From Actinophytocola xinjiangensis (GTDB taxonomy: Bacteria; Actinomycetota; Actinomycetes; Mycobacteriales; Pseudonocardiaceae): 64,000 bases of DNA. Under the pieces are notes generated by a model. It had not been told where the DNA came from. It did not search any database and was given only the letters and a program-made list of their open reading frames with translations. Position 1 is the stretch's first letter. Each line of letters starts with the position of its first letter. Both the position numbers and the translations under genes were made by a program. Positions 16,676 through 25,500 of the stretch are shown in pieces. The stretch spans positions 310,001-374,000 of the forward strand of contig NZ_MSIF01000003.1 of the NCBI RefSeq assembly GCF_001921215.1, read 5' to 3'.

Positions 16676-17647
16676 TTACGTGTTGTCGTAGGTAACACGG
16701 ACACAGAGCGCGGACAGTTCAATCCCGTTCAACCTGGGCAGCAGGTCCGGCAGCTCGGCGAACCGGCACTCGCCGGTGATCAGGGCGTCGAAACCGGGGT
16801 CGGCCAGCAGGTCCAGGGCCACCGCCAGCCGCTGCGGGTAGCCCCGGCGGCCACGTTGGGCCGGCGAAACGGTACCCACCTGGCTGGCGCGCAGGGTCAG
16901 CCGCCGCGAGTGGAACCACTCCCCCAGCGGCACGGTCACCGGCCGGTCGCCGTACCAGCTCAGCTCGACCACCACGCCCTCCGGCGCCAGCAGCTCCAGC
17001 GACCTGGCCAGGCCGGCCGAGGTCGCCGAGGCGTGCACCACCAGGTCACAACCCTCGCGCGCGGCGTCCGGGGTGGCGAACTCGACGCCCAGGGCGTCGG
17101 CCAGCGCGGCGCGGTCGGGGTTGGTGTCCACCAGCTGCACCCTGGCGGCCGGGACACCGGCGAGCACCTTGGCCACCGACGCGCCGACCATGCCGGCGCC
17201 GACGACCGCGATCCGGTCACCGACCAGCGGCGCGGCGTCCCAGGCGGCGTTCACCGCGGTCTCCACCGTGCCGGCCAGGATCGCCCGTGCGGGTGGCACC
17301 GAGTCCGGCACGGGCGTCACCGAGGCCGCCGGCACCACGTACCGGGTCTGGTGCGGGTACAGGCAGAACACCGTCCGCCCGGCCAGCTCCGCCGGCCCCC
17401 GCTCCACGACGCCCACGTTGAGGTAGCCGTACTTCACCGGTGCCGGGAACGCGCCGTCCTGGAACGGCGCCCGCATGGCGGCGTGCTGGCTGTCCGGCAC
17501 GCCGCCACGGAACACGAGCGTCTCGGTGCCCCGGCTGACCCCCGAGTACAGGGTCCGCACGAGCACCTCGTCGGGGCCGGGGGCCGCGACCTCGACCGGT
17601 CGCAGCTCACCCCGGCCCGGTTCGGCGAGCCAGAACGCCTGGTCCAT
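16676..17647 (-). CDS. MDR-family (zinc-binding-dehydrogenase-like) oxidoreductase
   Basis: 323 aa. It has the GroES-like N-domain (DEVLVRTLYSGVSRGTETLV) and a Rossmann domain with DRIAVVGAGMVGASVAKVL binding NAD(P). The usual catalytic-zinc Cys (GICGTD in alcohol dehydrogenases) is replaced by SGVSRGTE and the structural-zinc Cys cluster is absent, so it is probably a zinc-independent reductase or dehydrogenase of the BchC-like branch. It is the first gene of the leftward operon with the PTPS-like, glycosyltransferase, flippase-like and ribA-like genes. The ATG lies 6 nt after a TACAGT -10, implying a leaderless message. Confidence 0.85.
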   Translation of the reverse strand: MDQAFWLAEPGRGELRPVEVAAPGPDEVLVRTLYSGVSRGTETLVFRGGVPDSQHAAMRAPFQDGAFPAPVKYGYLNVGVVERGPAELAGRTVFCLYPHQTRYVVPAASVTPVPDSVPPARAILAGTVETAVNAAWDAAPLVGDRIAVVGAGMVGASVAKVLAGVPAARVQLVDTNPDRAALADALGVEFATPDAAREGCDLVVHASATSAGLARSLELLAPEGVVVELSWYGDRPVTVPLGEWFHSRRLTLRASQVGTVSPAQRGRRGYPQRLAVALDLLADPGFDALITGECRFAELPDLLPRLNGIELSALCVRVTYDNT

Positions 17648-17653
17648 CAGCCC

Positions 17654-17659
17654 ACTGTA
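17654..17659 (-). promoter_or_regulatory. -10 element of the pterin-like operon (leaderless)
   Basis: On the gene strand TACAGT is followed by 6 nt and then the ATG of the MDR gene. I find no convincing -35, so the call rests on the -10 and its spacing to the start codon. Confidence 0.4.
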
Positions 17660-17668
17660 GGCGGGTGA

Positions 17669-18988
<1,320 letters not shown>

Positions 18989-19065
18989 TCAGCAGGGATG
19001 GAGCGCATCCCACCGAGCGTCCCCGAACCGGTCAGCGAAGACGTAGCTCCGTTCGTGGGCAGTTC

Positions 19066-19117
19066 TTCCCAGTTGCCGAAAACTGCCCTACCATGTGCCG
19101 TCGAAGCGATTCGACGA
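19066..19117 (+). promoter_or_regulatory. Promoter and operator of the xyloglucan-block LacI regulator
   Basis: TTCCCA (19066-19071), a 17-bp spacer and TACCAT (19089-19094) form a plausible promoter. The palindrome CGTCGAAGCGATTCGACGA (19099-19117) covers the expected transcription start. The same 19 bp recur at 20172-20190, which identifies this as the autoregulatory operator of the LacI gene. An inverted repeat GGGCAGTT/AACTGCCC (19057-19064, 19081-19088) flanks the spacer and may be a second site. Confidence 0.7.
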
Positions 19118-19131
19118 TCCCGGGTGGCGCA

Positions 19132-20136
19132 GTGGCCAAGATCGAGGACGTCGCCCGGCACGCGGGCGTGGCTCCCAGCACGGTGTCCTACGTGCTCAGC
19201 GGAAAACGGTCCATCACCGAGCGGACCCGGCAGCGGGTCCTGCGCAGCATCGAGGAACTCGGGTACCAGCCGCACGCCGGCGCGCGGGCGCTGGCGAGCA
19301 ACCGGTCCAACGTGGTCGCGCTGGTCGTACCGCTGCGTACCGGGATCCACGTACCGGTGATCATGCGTTTCGCCACCTCGGTGGTCACCGCCGCCCGCGA
19401 GCACGACCACGACGTGCTGCTGCTGACCCAGAACGAGGGCGTCGCGGGGCTGCGCCGGGTGGCCGGCACCTCGCTGGTGGACGCGATCATCGTGATGGAC
19501 GTCGAACTCGACGACGAGCGGGTGCCGGTGCTGCGGGACCTGCGGCTGCCGGCCGTGCTGATCGGTTTCCCCGCCCAGGCCCAGGATCTGACCTGCATCG
19601 ACCTCGACTTCACGGCCGCGGCCGTCGCGTGCGTGGACCACCTGGCCGAACTGGGGCACCGGCGGGTCGCGCTGATCGGCTCACCGCCGGAGGTCTACGA
19701 ACGCGGCACCGGCTTCGCGACCAGGACCACCGCCGGGTTCACCGAGGCGACCGGGCGGCACGGGATCGCGGCCAGCGTGCACCCGTGCGAGTCGACCCCG
19801 GCGGCGGCCAGGGAGATGGTGACCCGCCTGCTGCACGAGCACCCCGACCTCACCGGAGTCGTGGTGCACAACGAACCGGTGATCGCGCCGGTCCTCGCGG
19901 CGATCCGCGAGGCCGGTCGCACCGTCCCCGACGACCTGTCCGTGGTGGCGATCTGCCCCGACGACCTCGCCGAGCACGCCATGCCCGCGCTGACCTCGGT
20001 GTCCATCCCCGCCGAGGAGGTCGGCCGCGAGGCGGTCGGCCTGCTCATGGCCAAGCTGGGCGGGCAACCCGTTCCGGACGCGACGCTGATCGAGGCCCGT
20101 CTGACCCCACGGGACAGCACCGGCGCCGCCAGGTAG
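19132..20136 (+). CDS. LacI-family transcriptional regulator of the xyloglucan-type block
   Basis: 334 aa. The N-terminal LacI helix-turn-helix begins at residue 2 (AKIEDVARHAGVAPSTVSYV, hinge helix GARALASNRSN) and is followed by a periplasmic-binding-like effector domain (VVALVVPLRTGIHVPVIMRF, GHRRVALIGSPPEVYERGTG, DDLSVVAICPDDLAEHAMPA). The GTG at 19132 is chosen because the family starts just before this helix; an in-frame ATG at 19093 would begin upstream of the operator and seems wrong. An identical operator lies before this gene and before the downstream importer operon, so it probably represses both until a xyloglucan-derived sugar binds. Confidence 0.9.
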   Translation: MAKIEDVARHAGVAPSTVSYVLSGKRSITERTRQRVLRSIEELGYQPHAGARALASNRSNVVALVVPLRTGIHVPVIMRFATSVVTAAREHDHDVLLLTQNEGVAGLRRVAGTSLVDAIIVMDVELDDERVPVLRDLRLPAVLIGFPAQAQDLTCIDLDFTAAAVACVDHLAELGHRRVALIGSPPEVYERGTGFATRTTAGFTEATGRHGIAASVHPCESTPAAAREMVTRLLHEHPDLTGVVVHNEPVIAPVLAAIREAGRTVPDDLSVVAICPDDLAEHAMPALTSVSIPAEEVGREAVGLLMAKLGGQPVPDATLIEARLTPRDSTGAAR

Positions 20137-20171
20137 TTCCCGACAACCGCACACCGACCTCCGACGCCCAT

Positions 20172-20190
20172 CGTCGAAGCGATTCGACGA
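20172..20190 (+). promoter_or_regulatory. LacI operator of the xyloglucan-type transporter/hydrolase operon
   Basis: CGTCGAAGCGATTCGACGA is identical over 19 bp to the copy at 19099-19117. The arms CGTCGAA/TTCGACG are perfect inverted repeats. It lies 28 bp upstream of the solute-binding protein gene, within an 82-bp gap that also holds the ribosome binding site TTGGAGAG. Confidence 0.8.
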
Positions 20191-20218
20191 CCGATCCCCA
20201 CTGGTTGGAGAGACAACG

Positions 20219-21508
20219 ATGTTCACCCCAGGAAGGCTCGTCGCGGTCATGATCGCGACGGCGACGGTCCTCACCGCCTGCGGCGACGACGGCGACGCAG
20301 CGGCCGGCACCGAACTCACCCTCTGGCACTACGAAAGTCCCGACAGCGCCATGGGAGTCGCCTGGAACAAGGCGATCGAGGAGTTCGAACGCACCCACGA
20401 CGGCGTGACGGTGAAGTTCGAGGAGAAGGGTTTCGAGCAGATCCAGAAGAGCGCCCAGATGGTGCTCAACTCCGACGAGGCGCCGGACCTGTTGGAGTAC
20501 AACAAGGGCAACGCGACCGCCGGACTGCTGTCCAAACAGGGCCTGCTGACCGACCTGTCCGACGTGGTCACCGAACGCGGCTGGGACGACAAGCTCTCCC
20601 CCAGCGTGCAGACCACCTGCAAGTACGACGAGCGCGGCGTGATGGGCGGCGACCGGTGGTTCGGCGTGCCGAACTACGCCGAGTACACGATGGTCTACTA
20701 CAACAAGGACCTGTTCGACCAGCACGGCGTCGCGGTGCCGACCTCGCTGGACGAGCTGACCGCCGCCATGGACACGTTCGTGGACAAGGGTGTGACGCCG
20801 CTGTCGGTCGGCGCCAAGGAGTACCCGGCCCAGCAGATCCTCTACCAGCTCGCCCTGTCCAAGGCGGACTCCGACTGGGTGCGCGGCTTCCAGCAGTACG
20901 ACGGCGAGGTCGACTTCCACGACCAGGCCTGGACCTACGGCGCGGAGACCTTCGCCGACTGGGTCGAGAAGGGCTACCTGTCCCAGGACTCCACCGGCAT
21001 CGACGCCGAGAGCATGGGCGTGGCGTTCATGGAGGGCAAGTTCCCGATGATGATCTCCGGGAGCTGGTGGTACGGCCGGGTCCAGTCCACGGTCAAGGAC
21101 TTCGCCTGGGACACGTTCCTGTTCCCCGGCAGCGACCTCGCGCTCGGCTCCAGCGGCAACCTGTGGGTGGTGCCGGAGAACTCCCCGAACAAGGAGCTGG
21201 CCTACGACTTCATCGACATCACGATGCAGCCGGACATCCAGGCGCTGCTGGGCAACTCCGGCGGCATCCCGGTCGCGGCCGACGTCAGCGCGATCACCGA
21301 CGAGCCCAGCCGCAAGCTCGTGGAGAACTACCAGACGCTGGTCGAGCGGGACGGCCTTGGCTACTACCCGGACTGGCCGGTGCCCGGCTACTACGACGTG
21401 CTGGTCTCCGCGACCCAGAAGCTGATCAGCGGGTCCGCGTCACCGCACGAGGTCCTCGGCGAGCTGGCGGGGCCGTACGAGGAGAACCTCGCCACCATCG
21501 GCTCCTGA
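20219..21508 (+). CDS. Extracellular sugar-binding lipoprotein (xyloglucan-type block)
   Basis: 429 aa ABC importer lipoprotein: signal MFTPGRLVAVMIATATVLTA with lipid-modified Cys21, acidic linker, then the family-1 sugar-binding fold (ELTLWHYESPDSAMGVAWNK, YTMVYYNKDLFDQHG, MMISGSWWYGRVQS, LGSSGNLWVVPENSPNKELA). TTGGAGAG precedes the ATG. First gene of a six-gene operon with two permeases and three glycosidases. The alpha-xylosidase, beta-galactosidase and GH3 genes behind it suggest xyloglucan oligosaccharides as ligand (inference). No ATPase gene accompanies it. Confidence 0.9.
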   Translation: MFTPGRLVAVMIATATVLTACGDDGDAAAGTELTLWHYESPDSAMGVAWNKAIEEFERTHDGVTVKFEEKGFEQIQKSAQMVLNSDEAPDLLEYNKGNATAGLLSKQGLLTDLSDVVTERGWDDKLSPSVQTTCKYDERGVMGGDRWFGVPNYAEYTMVYYNKDLFDQHGVAVPTSLDELTAAMDTFVDKGVTPLSVGAKEYPAQQILYQLALSKADSDWVRGFQQYDGEVDFHDQAWTYGAETFADWVEKGYLSQDSTGIDAESMGVAFMEGKFPMMISGSWWYGRVQSTVKDFAWDTFLFPGSDLALGSSGNLWVVPENSPNKELAYDFIDITMQPDIQALLGNSGGIPVAADVSAITDEPSRKLVENYQTLVERDGLGYYPDWPVPGYYDVLVSATQKLISGSASPHEVLGELAGPYEENLATIGS

Positions 21509-21509
21509 G

Positions 21510-22409
21510 ATGGCGGTGCTGACCAGACCCCGCACGGGCAGGGCGGGGTACCTGCCCTACCTGCTGCCGGCGGCGGTGCTGTTCGTCGCGGTCATCGCGG
21601 TGCCGCTGGCGATGAACATCGGGATCAGCTTCACCCGCTGGCAGGGCGTCGGCTCACCGGACTGGGTGGGCCTGGACCAGTACCGCACGCTGTTCGCCGA
21701 CGAGACGTTCTGGGTGTCCTTCGGCAACAACCTGGCGCTGGTCGTGGCGATGGCCGTGCTGCCGACGCTGTTCGGGCTGCTGCTGGCGACCGCGCTGTTC
21801 GACGTCGTCGGCAAGCGGTACGCCAGGACGACCACGGCGCTGCGGGCGGCGTTCTACCTGCCGCAGGTGCTGCCGGCGGTGGTCGCCGGGGTGGTGTGGG
21901 GCTGGATCCTGCATCCCGAGTACGGCTCGGCGAACGCGCTGCTGCGGTTCCTCGGCCTGGAGTCGTGGACGCAGAACTGGTTGGGCGACGAGCGGACGGC
22001 GCTGCTGTCGGTGATGGGCGTGCTGGTGTGGATCCAGCTCGGCTACCCGCTGGTGATCTTCCTGGCCGGTCTGCAACGCATCGACCCGCAGCTGCACGAG
22101 GCGGCGGCGCTGGACGGGGCGTCGTGGTGGCAGCGGCTGTGGGCGGTGACCGTGCCCCAGCTGCGGCCCGAGATCTTCGTGGTCCTGCTGACCTGCACGA
22201 TCGCCTCGCTCAAGTCCTTCGACAAGATCTTCGTGCTGACCAGGGGCGGGCCGGGCGGCTCGACCAACACCCCGGCCTACTTCTCCTTCCAGAACTTCTT
22301 CGAGAAGACCAACGTCGGCTACGGCGCCGCGATCGCCACGGTCCTCACGGTGTTGATCCTGGGGCTCACGTTCCTGTTCCTGCGTGCGCAGAACAGGAGC
22401 GATGGATGA
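21510..22409 (+). CDS. Sugar ABC transporter permease, MalF type (xyloglucan-type block)
   Basis: 299 aa with six predicted membrane helices, beginning LPYLLPAAVLFVAVIAVPLA. The EAA loop LHEAAALDGASWWQRLWAVTVP and the FDKIFVLTRGGPGGSTNTP segment are typical of MalF/UgpA permeases. It starts one base after the lipoprotein stop. Its own stop overlaps the next permease (ATGA at 22406-22409). Confidence 0.92.
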   Translation: MAVLTRPRTGRAGYLPYLLPAAVLFVAVIAVPLAMNIGISFTRWQGVGSPDWVGLDQYRTLFADETFWVSFGNNLALVVAMAVLPTLFGLLLATALFDVVGKRYARTTTALRAAFYLPQVLPAVVAGVVWGWILHPEYGSANALLRFLGLESWTQNWLGDERTALLSVMGVLVWIQLGYPLVIFLAGLQRIDPQLHEAAALDGASWWQRLWAVTVPQLRPEIFVVLLTCTIASLKSFDKIFVLTRGGPGGSTNTPAYFSFQNFFEKTNVGYGAAIATVLTVLILGLTFLFLRAQNRSDG

Positions 22410-23224
22410 GTCTTCGACGGGGCTTGGTGCTGGGCGTTCTGGTGGTCCTGGCCGTGGTGATGTTGTTCCCGTTCCTGCTGGTGCTGCTCAACGCGCTCAA
22501 GTCACCGGCCGACTACACCGCCAACGGGCCGCTCGGACTACCGGAAAGCCTGTACCTGCAAGGGATCGTGGACTTCTGGGAACGGGTCGACTTCGGGCTC
22601 AAGCTGACCAACAGCACGGTCATCGCCGGGTCGGTGTCGGTGCTCGCGGTCCTGGTGTCGATCCTGACGGCCTACGCGCTGGGCATCGGACGCGTCCGGG
22701 GCAGGGTGTGGATCGTCGCGGTGTTCCTGCTCGCGAACCTGATGCCGCAGGAGGCGCTGGTCTACCCGCTGTACTTCCTGGCCAAGGAGGCCGACCTCTA
22801 CGACACCAAGCTCGCGGTGATCATCATCTTCACCGCGGTGCAGAGCGCGTTCGGCACCTACCTGCTGTCCTCGGTGCTGTCCACGTTCCCGCGTGAACTC
22901 GTCGAGGCGGCCAGGATCGACGGCGCCGGGCGGTGGCAGATCCTGTGGCGGGTGGTGGTGCCGATCTGCTGGCCGACGCTGTCGGTCCTGTTGGTCTTCT
23001 TCTTCATCTGGACGTGGAACGAGTTCTTCATCCCGATGATCATGCTGGTCTCCAACGACAACCAGACCGTTCCGGTGGCACTCGGGGTGCTGCAGGGCCA
23101 ACGGCTGATGGACGCCACCGCGCAGAGCGCCTCGGCGCTGCTGGGCATCCTCCCGGCGGTGGTGTTCTTCCTGATCTTCCAACGGACACTGACCCGCGGC
23201 ATCGCGGTGGGGGCGATCAAATGA
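22406..23224 (+). CDS. Sugar ABC transporter permease, MalG type (xyloglucan-type block)
   Basis: 272 aa, six predicted helices (first LVLGVLVVLAVVMLFPFLLV), with the EAA loop LVEAARIDGAGRWQILWRVV and the WTWNEFFIPMIM segment of MalG-type permeases. ATGA overlaps join it to the MalF gene and to the alpha-xylosidase gene. The open frame extends far upstream over the MalF gene, but that extension is a shadow. Confidence 0.92.
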   Translation: MSLRRGLVLGVLVVLAVVMLFPFLLVLLNALKSPADYTANGPLGLPESLYLQGIVDFWERVDFGLKLTNSTVIAGSVSVLAVLVSILTAYALGIGRVRGRVWIVAVFLLANLMPQEALVYPLYFLAKEADLYDTKLAVIIIFTAVQSAFGTYLLSSVLSTFPRELVEAARIDGAGRWQILWRVVVPICWPTLSVLLVFFFIWTWNEFFIPMIMLVSNDNQTVPVALGVLQGQRLMDATAQSASALLGILPAVVFFLIFQRTLTRGIAVGAIK

Positions 23225-25482
23225 AGTTCACCGACGGCCACTGGCTGATGCGCGCCGGCGTCACCCCGGCCTACCCGGTCGAGGTGCTCGACGCCGCGCC
23301 GACGGCCGACGGCCTGCGGATCCTCGCGCCGACCTATCCGGTGCGCTCACGCCAGGACCTGCAGAGCGGCGCGGTGCTCACCGTCGACCTCAGCGCGCCG
23401 CTGCCCGGCGTGATCGGGGTGACGCTGACCCACCACGCGGGCGGCGCGGCGCGGTCACCGAGGTTCGAGCTGTTCGGCGACGGCCACCCCGCCGCGCACC
23501 AGGAGATCACCGACACCTCCGCCGCGCTGACCTCCGGCGAGCTGACCGTGCGGGTCAGCCGCGCCGCGCCCTGGCGGGTCGAGTTCAGCGCGGGCGGGCG
23601 GGTCCTGACCTCCAGCGGCGAGAACGACATGGCCATCCTGACCACCGGCGACGGCGGCCACCACCTGCGGGAACGGCTGATGCTCGGCGTCGGCGACGCG
23701 GTCTACGGCCTGGGCGAGCGGTTCGGTCCGCTGGTGCGCAACGGCCAGGTCGTCGACATCTGGAACGCCGACGGCGGCACCAGCAGCGAACAGGCCTACA
23801 AGAACATCCCGTTCTTCCTGACCAACGCCGGCTACGGCGTGTTCGTCGACCACCCCGGCCTGGTGTCCTTCGAGGTCGGCTCGGAGGACGTGTCGCGGGT
23901 GCAGTTCAGCGCCCAGACCCAGTCGCTGCGCTACTTCGTGATCCACGGGACGCCCAAGGAGATCCTCGCCCGGTACACCGCGCTGACCGGGCGCCCGGCG
24001 CTGCCGCCGGCGTGGTCGTTCGGGCTGTGGCTGTCGACCTCGTTCAACACCGACTACGACGAGGACACCGTCAACTCGTTCATCGACGGCATGGCCGAGC
24101 GTGACCTGCCGCTGTCGGTGTTCCACTTCGACTGCTTCTGGATGCGCGAGCTGTCCTGGTGCGACTTCCAGTGGGACGAGCGGATCTTCCCCGACCCGCG
24201 CGGCATGCTCGCCCGGCTCAAGGCCCGCGGCCTGCGGGTGTGCGTGTGGATCAACCCCTACATCGGCCAGCGGTCACCGCTGTTCGAGGAAGGGATGGCC
24301 CACGGCTACCTGCTCAAGCGCCCCAACGGTGACGTCTGGCAGTGGGACCTGTGGCAGCCGGGCCTGGCCATCGTGGACTTCACCAACCCGGAGGCCCGCG
24401 AGTGGTACGCCGCCAAGCTCGACGCGCTGCTCGACCTGGGCGTCGACTGCTTCAAGTCCGACTTCGGCGAGCGGATCCCCACCGACGTCGCCTACTTCGA
24501 CGGCTCCGACCCGGAGCTGATGCACAACTACTACGCCTTCCTCTACAACCGCACGGTGTTCGACCTGCTGCGCAAGCGGCGCGGTGAGCGGGACGCGGTC
24601 GTCTTCGCGCGCACCGCCACCACCGGCACCCAGCGGTTCCCGGTGCACTGGGGCGGGGACAACCTGTCCACGCCGCAGTCGATGGCCGAGTCGCTGCGCG
24701 GCGGGCTGTCGCTGACGATGTCGGGCTTCGGGTTCTGGAGCCACGACATCGGCGGGTTCGAGGGCACCCCGCCGGCCTGGCTGTTCAAGCGGTGGATCCC
24801 GTTCGGGCTGCTGTCCTCGCACAGCCGGCTGCACGCCAACTACTCCTACCGCGTGCCGTGGGCGTTCGACGAGCAGGCCGTCGACGTGCTGCGCTCGTTC
24901 ACCCGGCTCAAGGCGTCGCTGATGCCCTACCTGTACCAGGCGGCGCGGGTGGCGCACACCGACGGCGTGCCGGTGATGCGCGCGATGGTCCTGGAGTTCC
25001 CCGACGACCCCGCCTGCGTGTACCTCGACCGCCAGTACCTGCTCGGCGGCGACCTGCTGGTGGCCCCGGTGTTCACCGAGGACGGCACCGTCGACTACTA
25101 CCTGCCGGCCGGCGAGTGGACCCACTTCGTCACCGGCGAACGGGTCTCGGGGCCGCGCTGGGTGCGCGAGCGGCACGGGTTCGACAGCGTGCCGCTGTTC
25201 GTGCGGCCGGGGGCGGTCGTGCCGGTCGGCGCGGTCGACGACCGGCCGGACTACGACTTCGCCGAGGGGGTCACGCTGGGGGTGTACGGGCTGGCCGACG
25301 GCGCGACCGTCACCACCACCGTGCCCACCGTGGACGGCGACGTCGCCGCCACCTTCACCACGACCCGGCGCGGCGACACGGTGCGCGTCGAGGTCGACCA
25401 CCCGCCGGCCACCTGGCGGGTGCGGCTGGCCGGCGCCGAGCCCGTCGACGTCACCGGTTCGACCGTCACCGTTCACCTCTGA
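23221..25482 (+). CDS. yicI: Alpha-xylosidase, glycoside hydrolase family 31 (YicI-like)
   Basis: 753 aa, no signal peptide, so it acts on imported oligosaccharides in the cytoplasm. It releases alpha-1,6-xylosyl side chains from xyloglucan oligosaccharides (family knowledge). GH31 catalytic residues: nucleophile Asp414 in CFKSDFGERIPTDV and acid/base Asp480 in VHWGGDNLSTP, nearly the same numbering as E. coli YicI (416 and 482). The YicI-type motifs NAYKNIPFFLTNAGYGVF-like and FHFDCFWMRELSWCDFQWD are present. The ATG overlaps the permease stop (ATGA), coupling uptake and hydrolysis. Confidence 0.93.
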   Translation: MKFTDGHWLMRAGVTPAYPVEVLDAAPTADGLRILAPTYPVRSRQDLQSGAVLTVDLSAPLPGVIGVTLTHHAGGAARSPRFELFGDGHPAAHQEITDTSAALTSGELTVRVSRAAPWRVEFSAGGRVLTSSGENDMAILTTGDGGHHLRERLMLGVGDAVYGLGERFGPLVRNGQVVDIWNADGGTSSEQAYKNIPFFLTNAGYGVFVDHPGLVSFEVGSEDVSRVQFSAQTQSLRYFVIHGTPKEILARYTALTGRPALPPAWSFGLWLSTSFNTDYDEDTVNSFIDGMAERDLPLSVFHFDCFWMRELSWCDFQWDERIFPDPRGMLARLKARGLRVCVWINPYIGQRSPLFEEGMAHGYLLKRPNGDVWQWDLWQPGLAIVDFTNPEAREWYAAKLDALLDLGVDCFKSDFGERIPTDVAYFDGSDPELMHNYYAFLYNRTVFDLLRKRRGERDAVVFARTATTGTQRFPVHWGGDNLSTPQSMAESLRGGLSLTMSGFGFWSHDIGGFEGTPPAWLFKRWIPFGLLSSHSRLHANYSYRVPWAFDEQAVDVLRSFTRLKASLMPYLYQAARVAHTDGVPVMRAMVLEFPDDPACVYLDRQYLLGGDLLVAPVFTEDGTVDYYLPAGEWTHFVTGERVSGPRWVRERHGFDSVPLFVRPGAVVPVGAVDDRPDYDFAEGVTLGVYGLADGATVTTTVPTVDGDVAATFTTTRRGDTVRVEVDHPPATWRVRLAGAEPVDVTGSTVTVHL

Positions 25483-25500
25483 CCGCACACTGGAGTGCTC

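Noticed and set aside
18995-19011. GGGATG-GAGCG-CATCCC inverted repeat upstream of the M28 peptidase
   Set aside because: Only 6-bp arms, no second copy and no clear promoter relation, so not reported as an operator.
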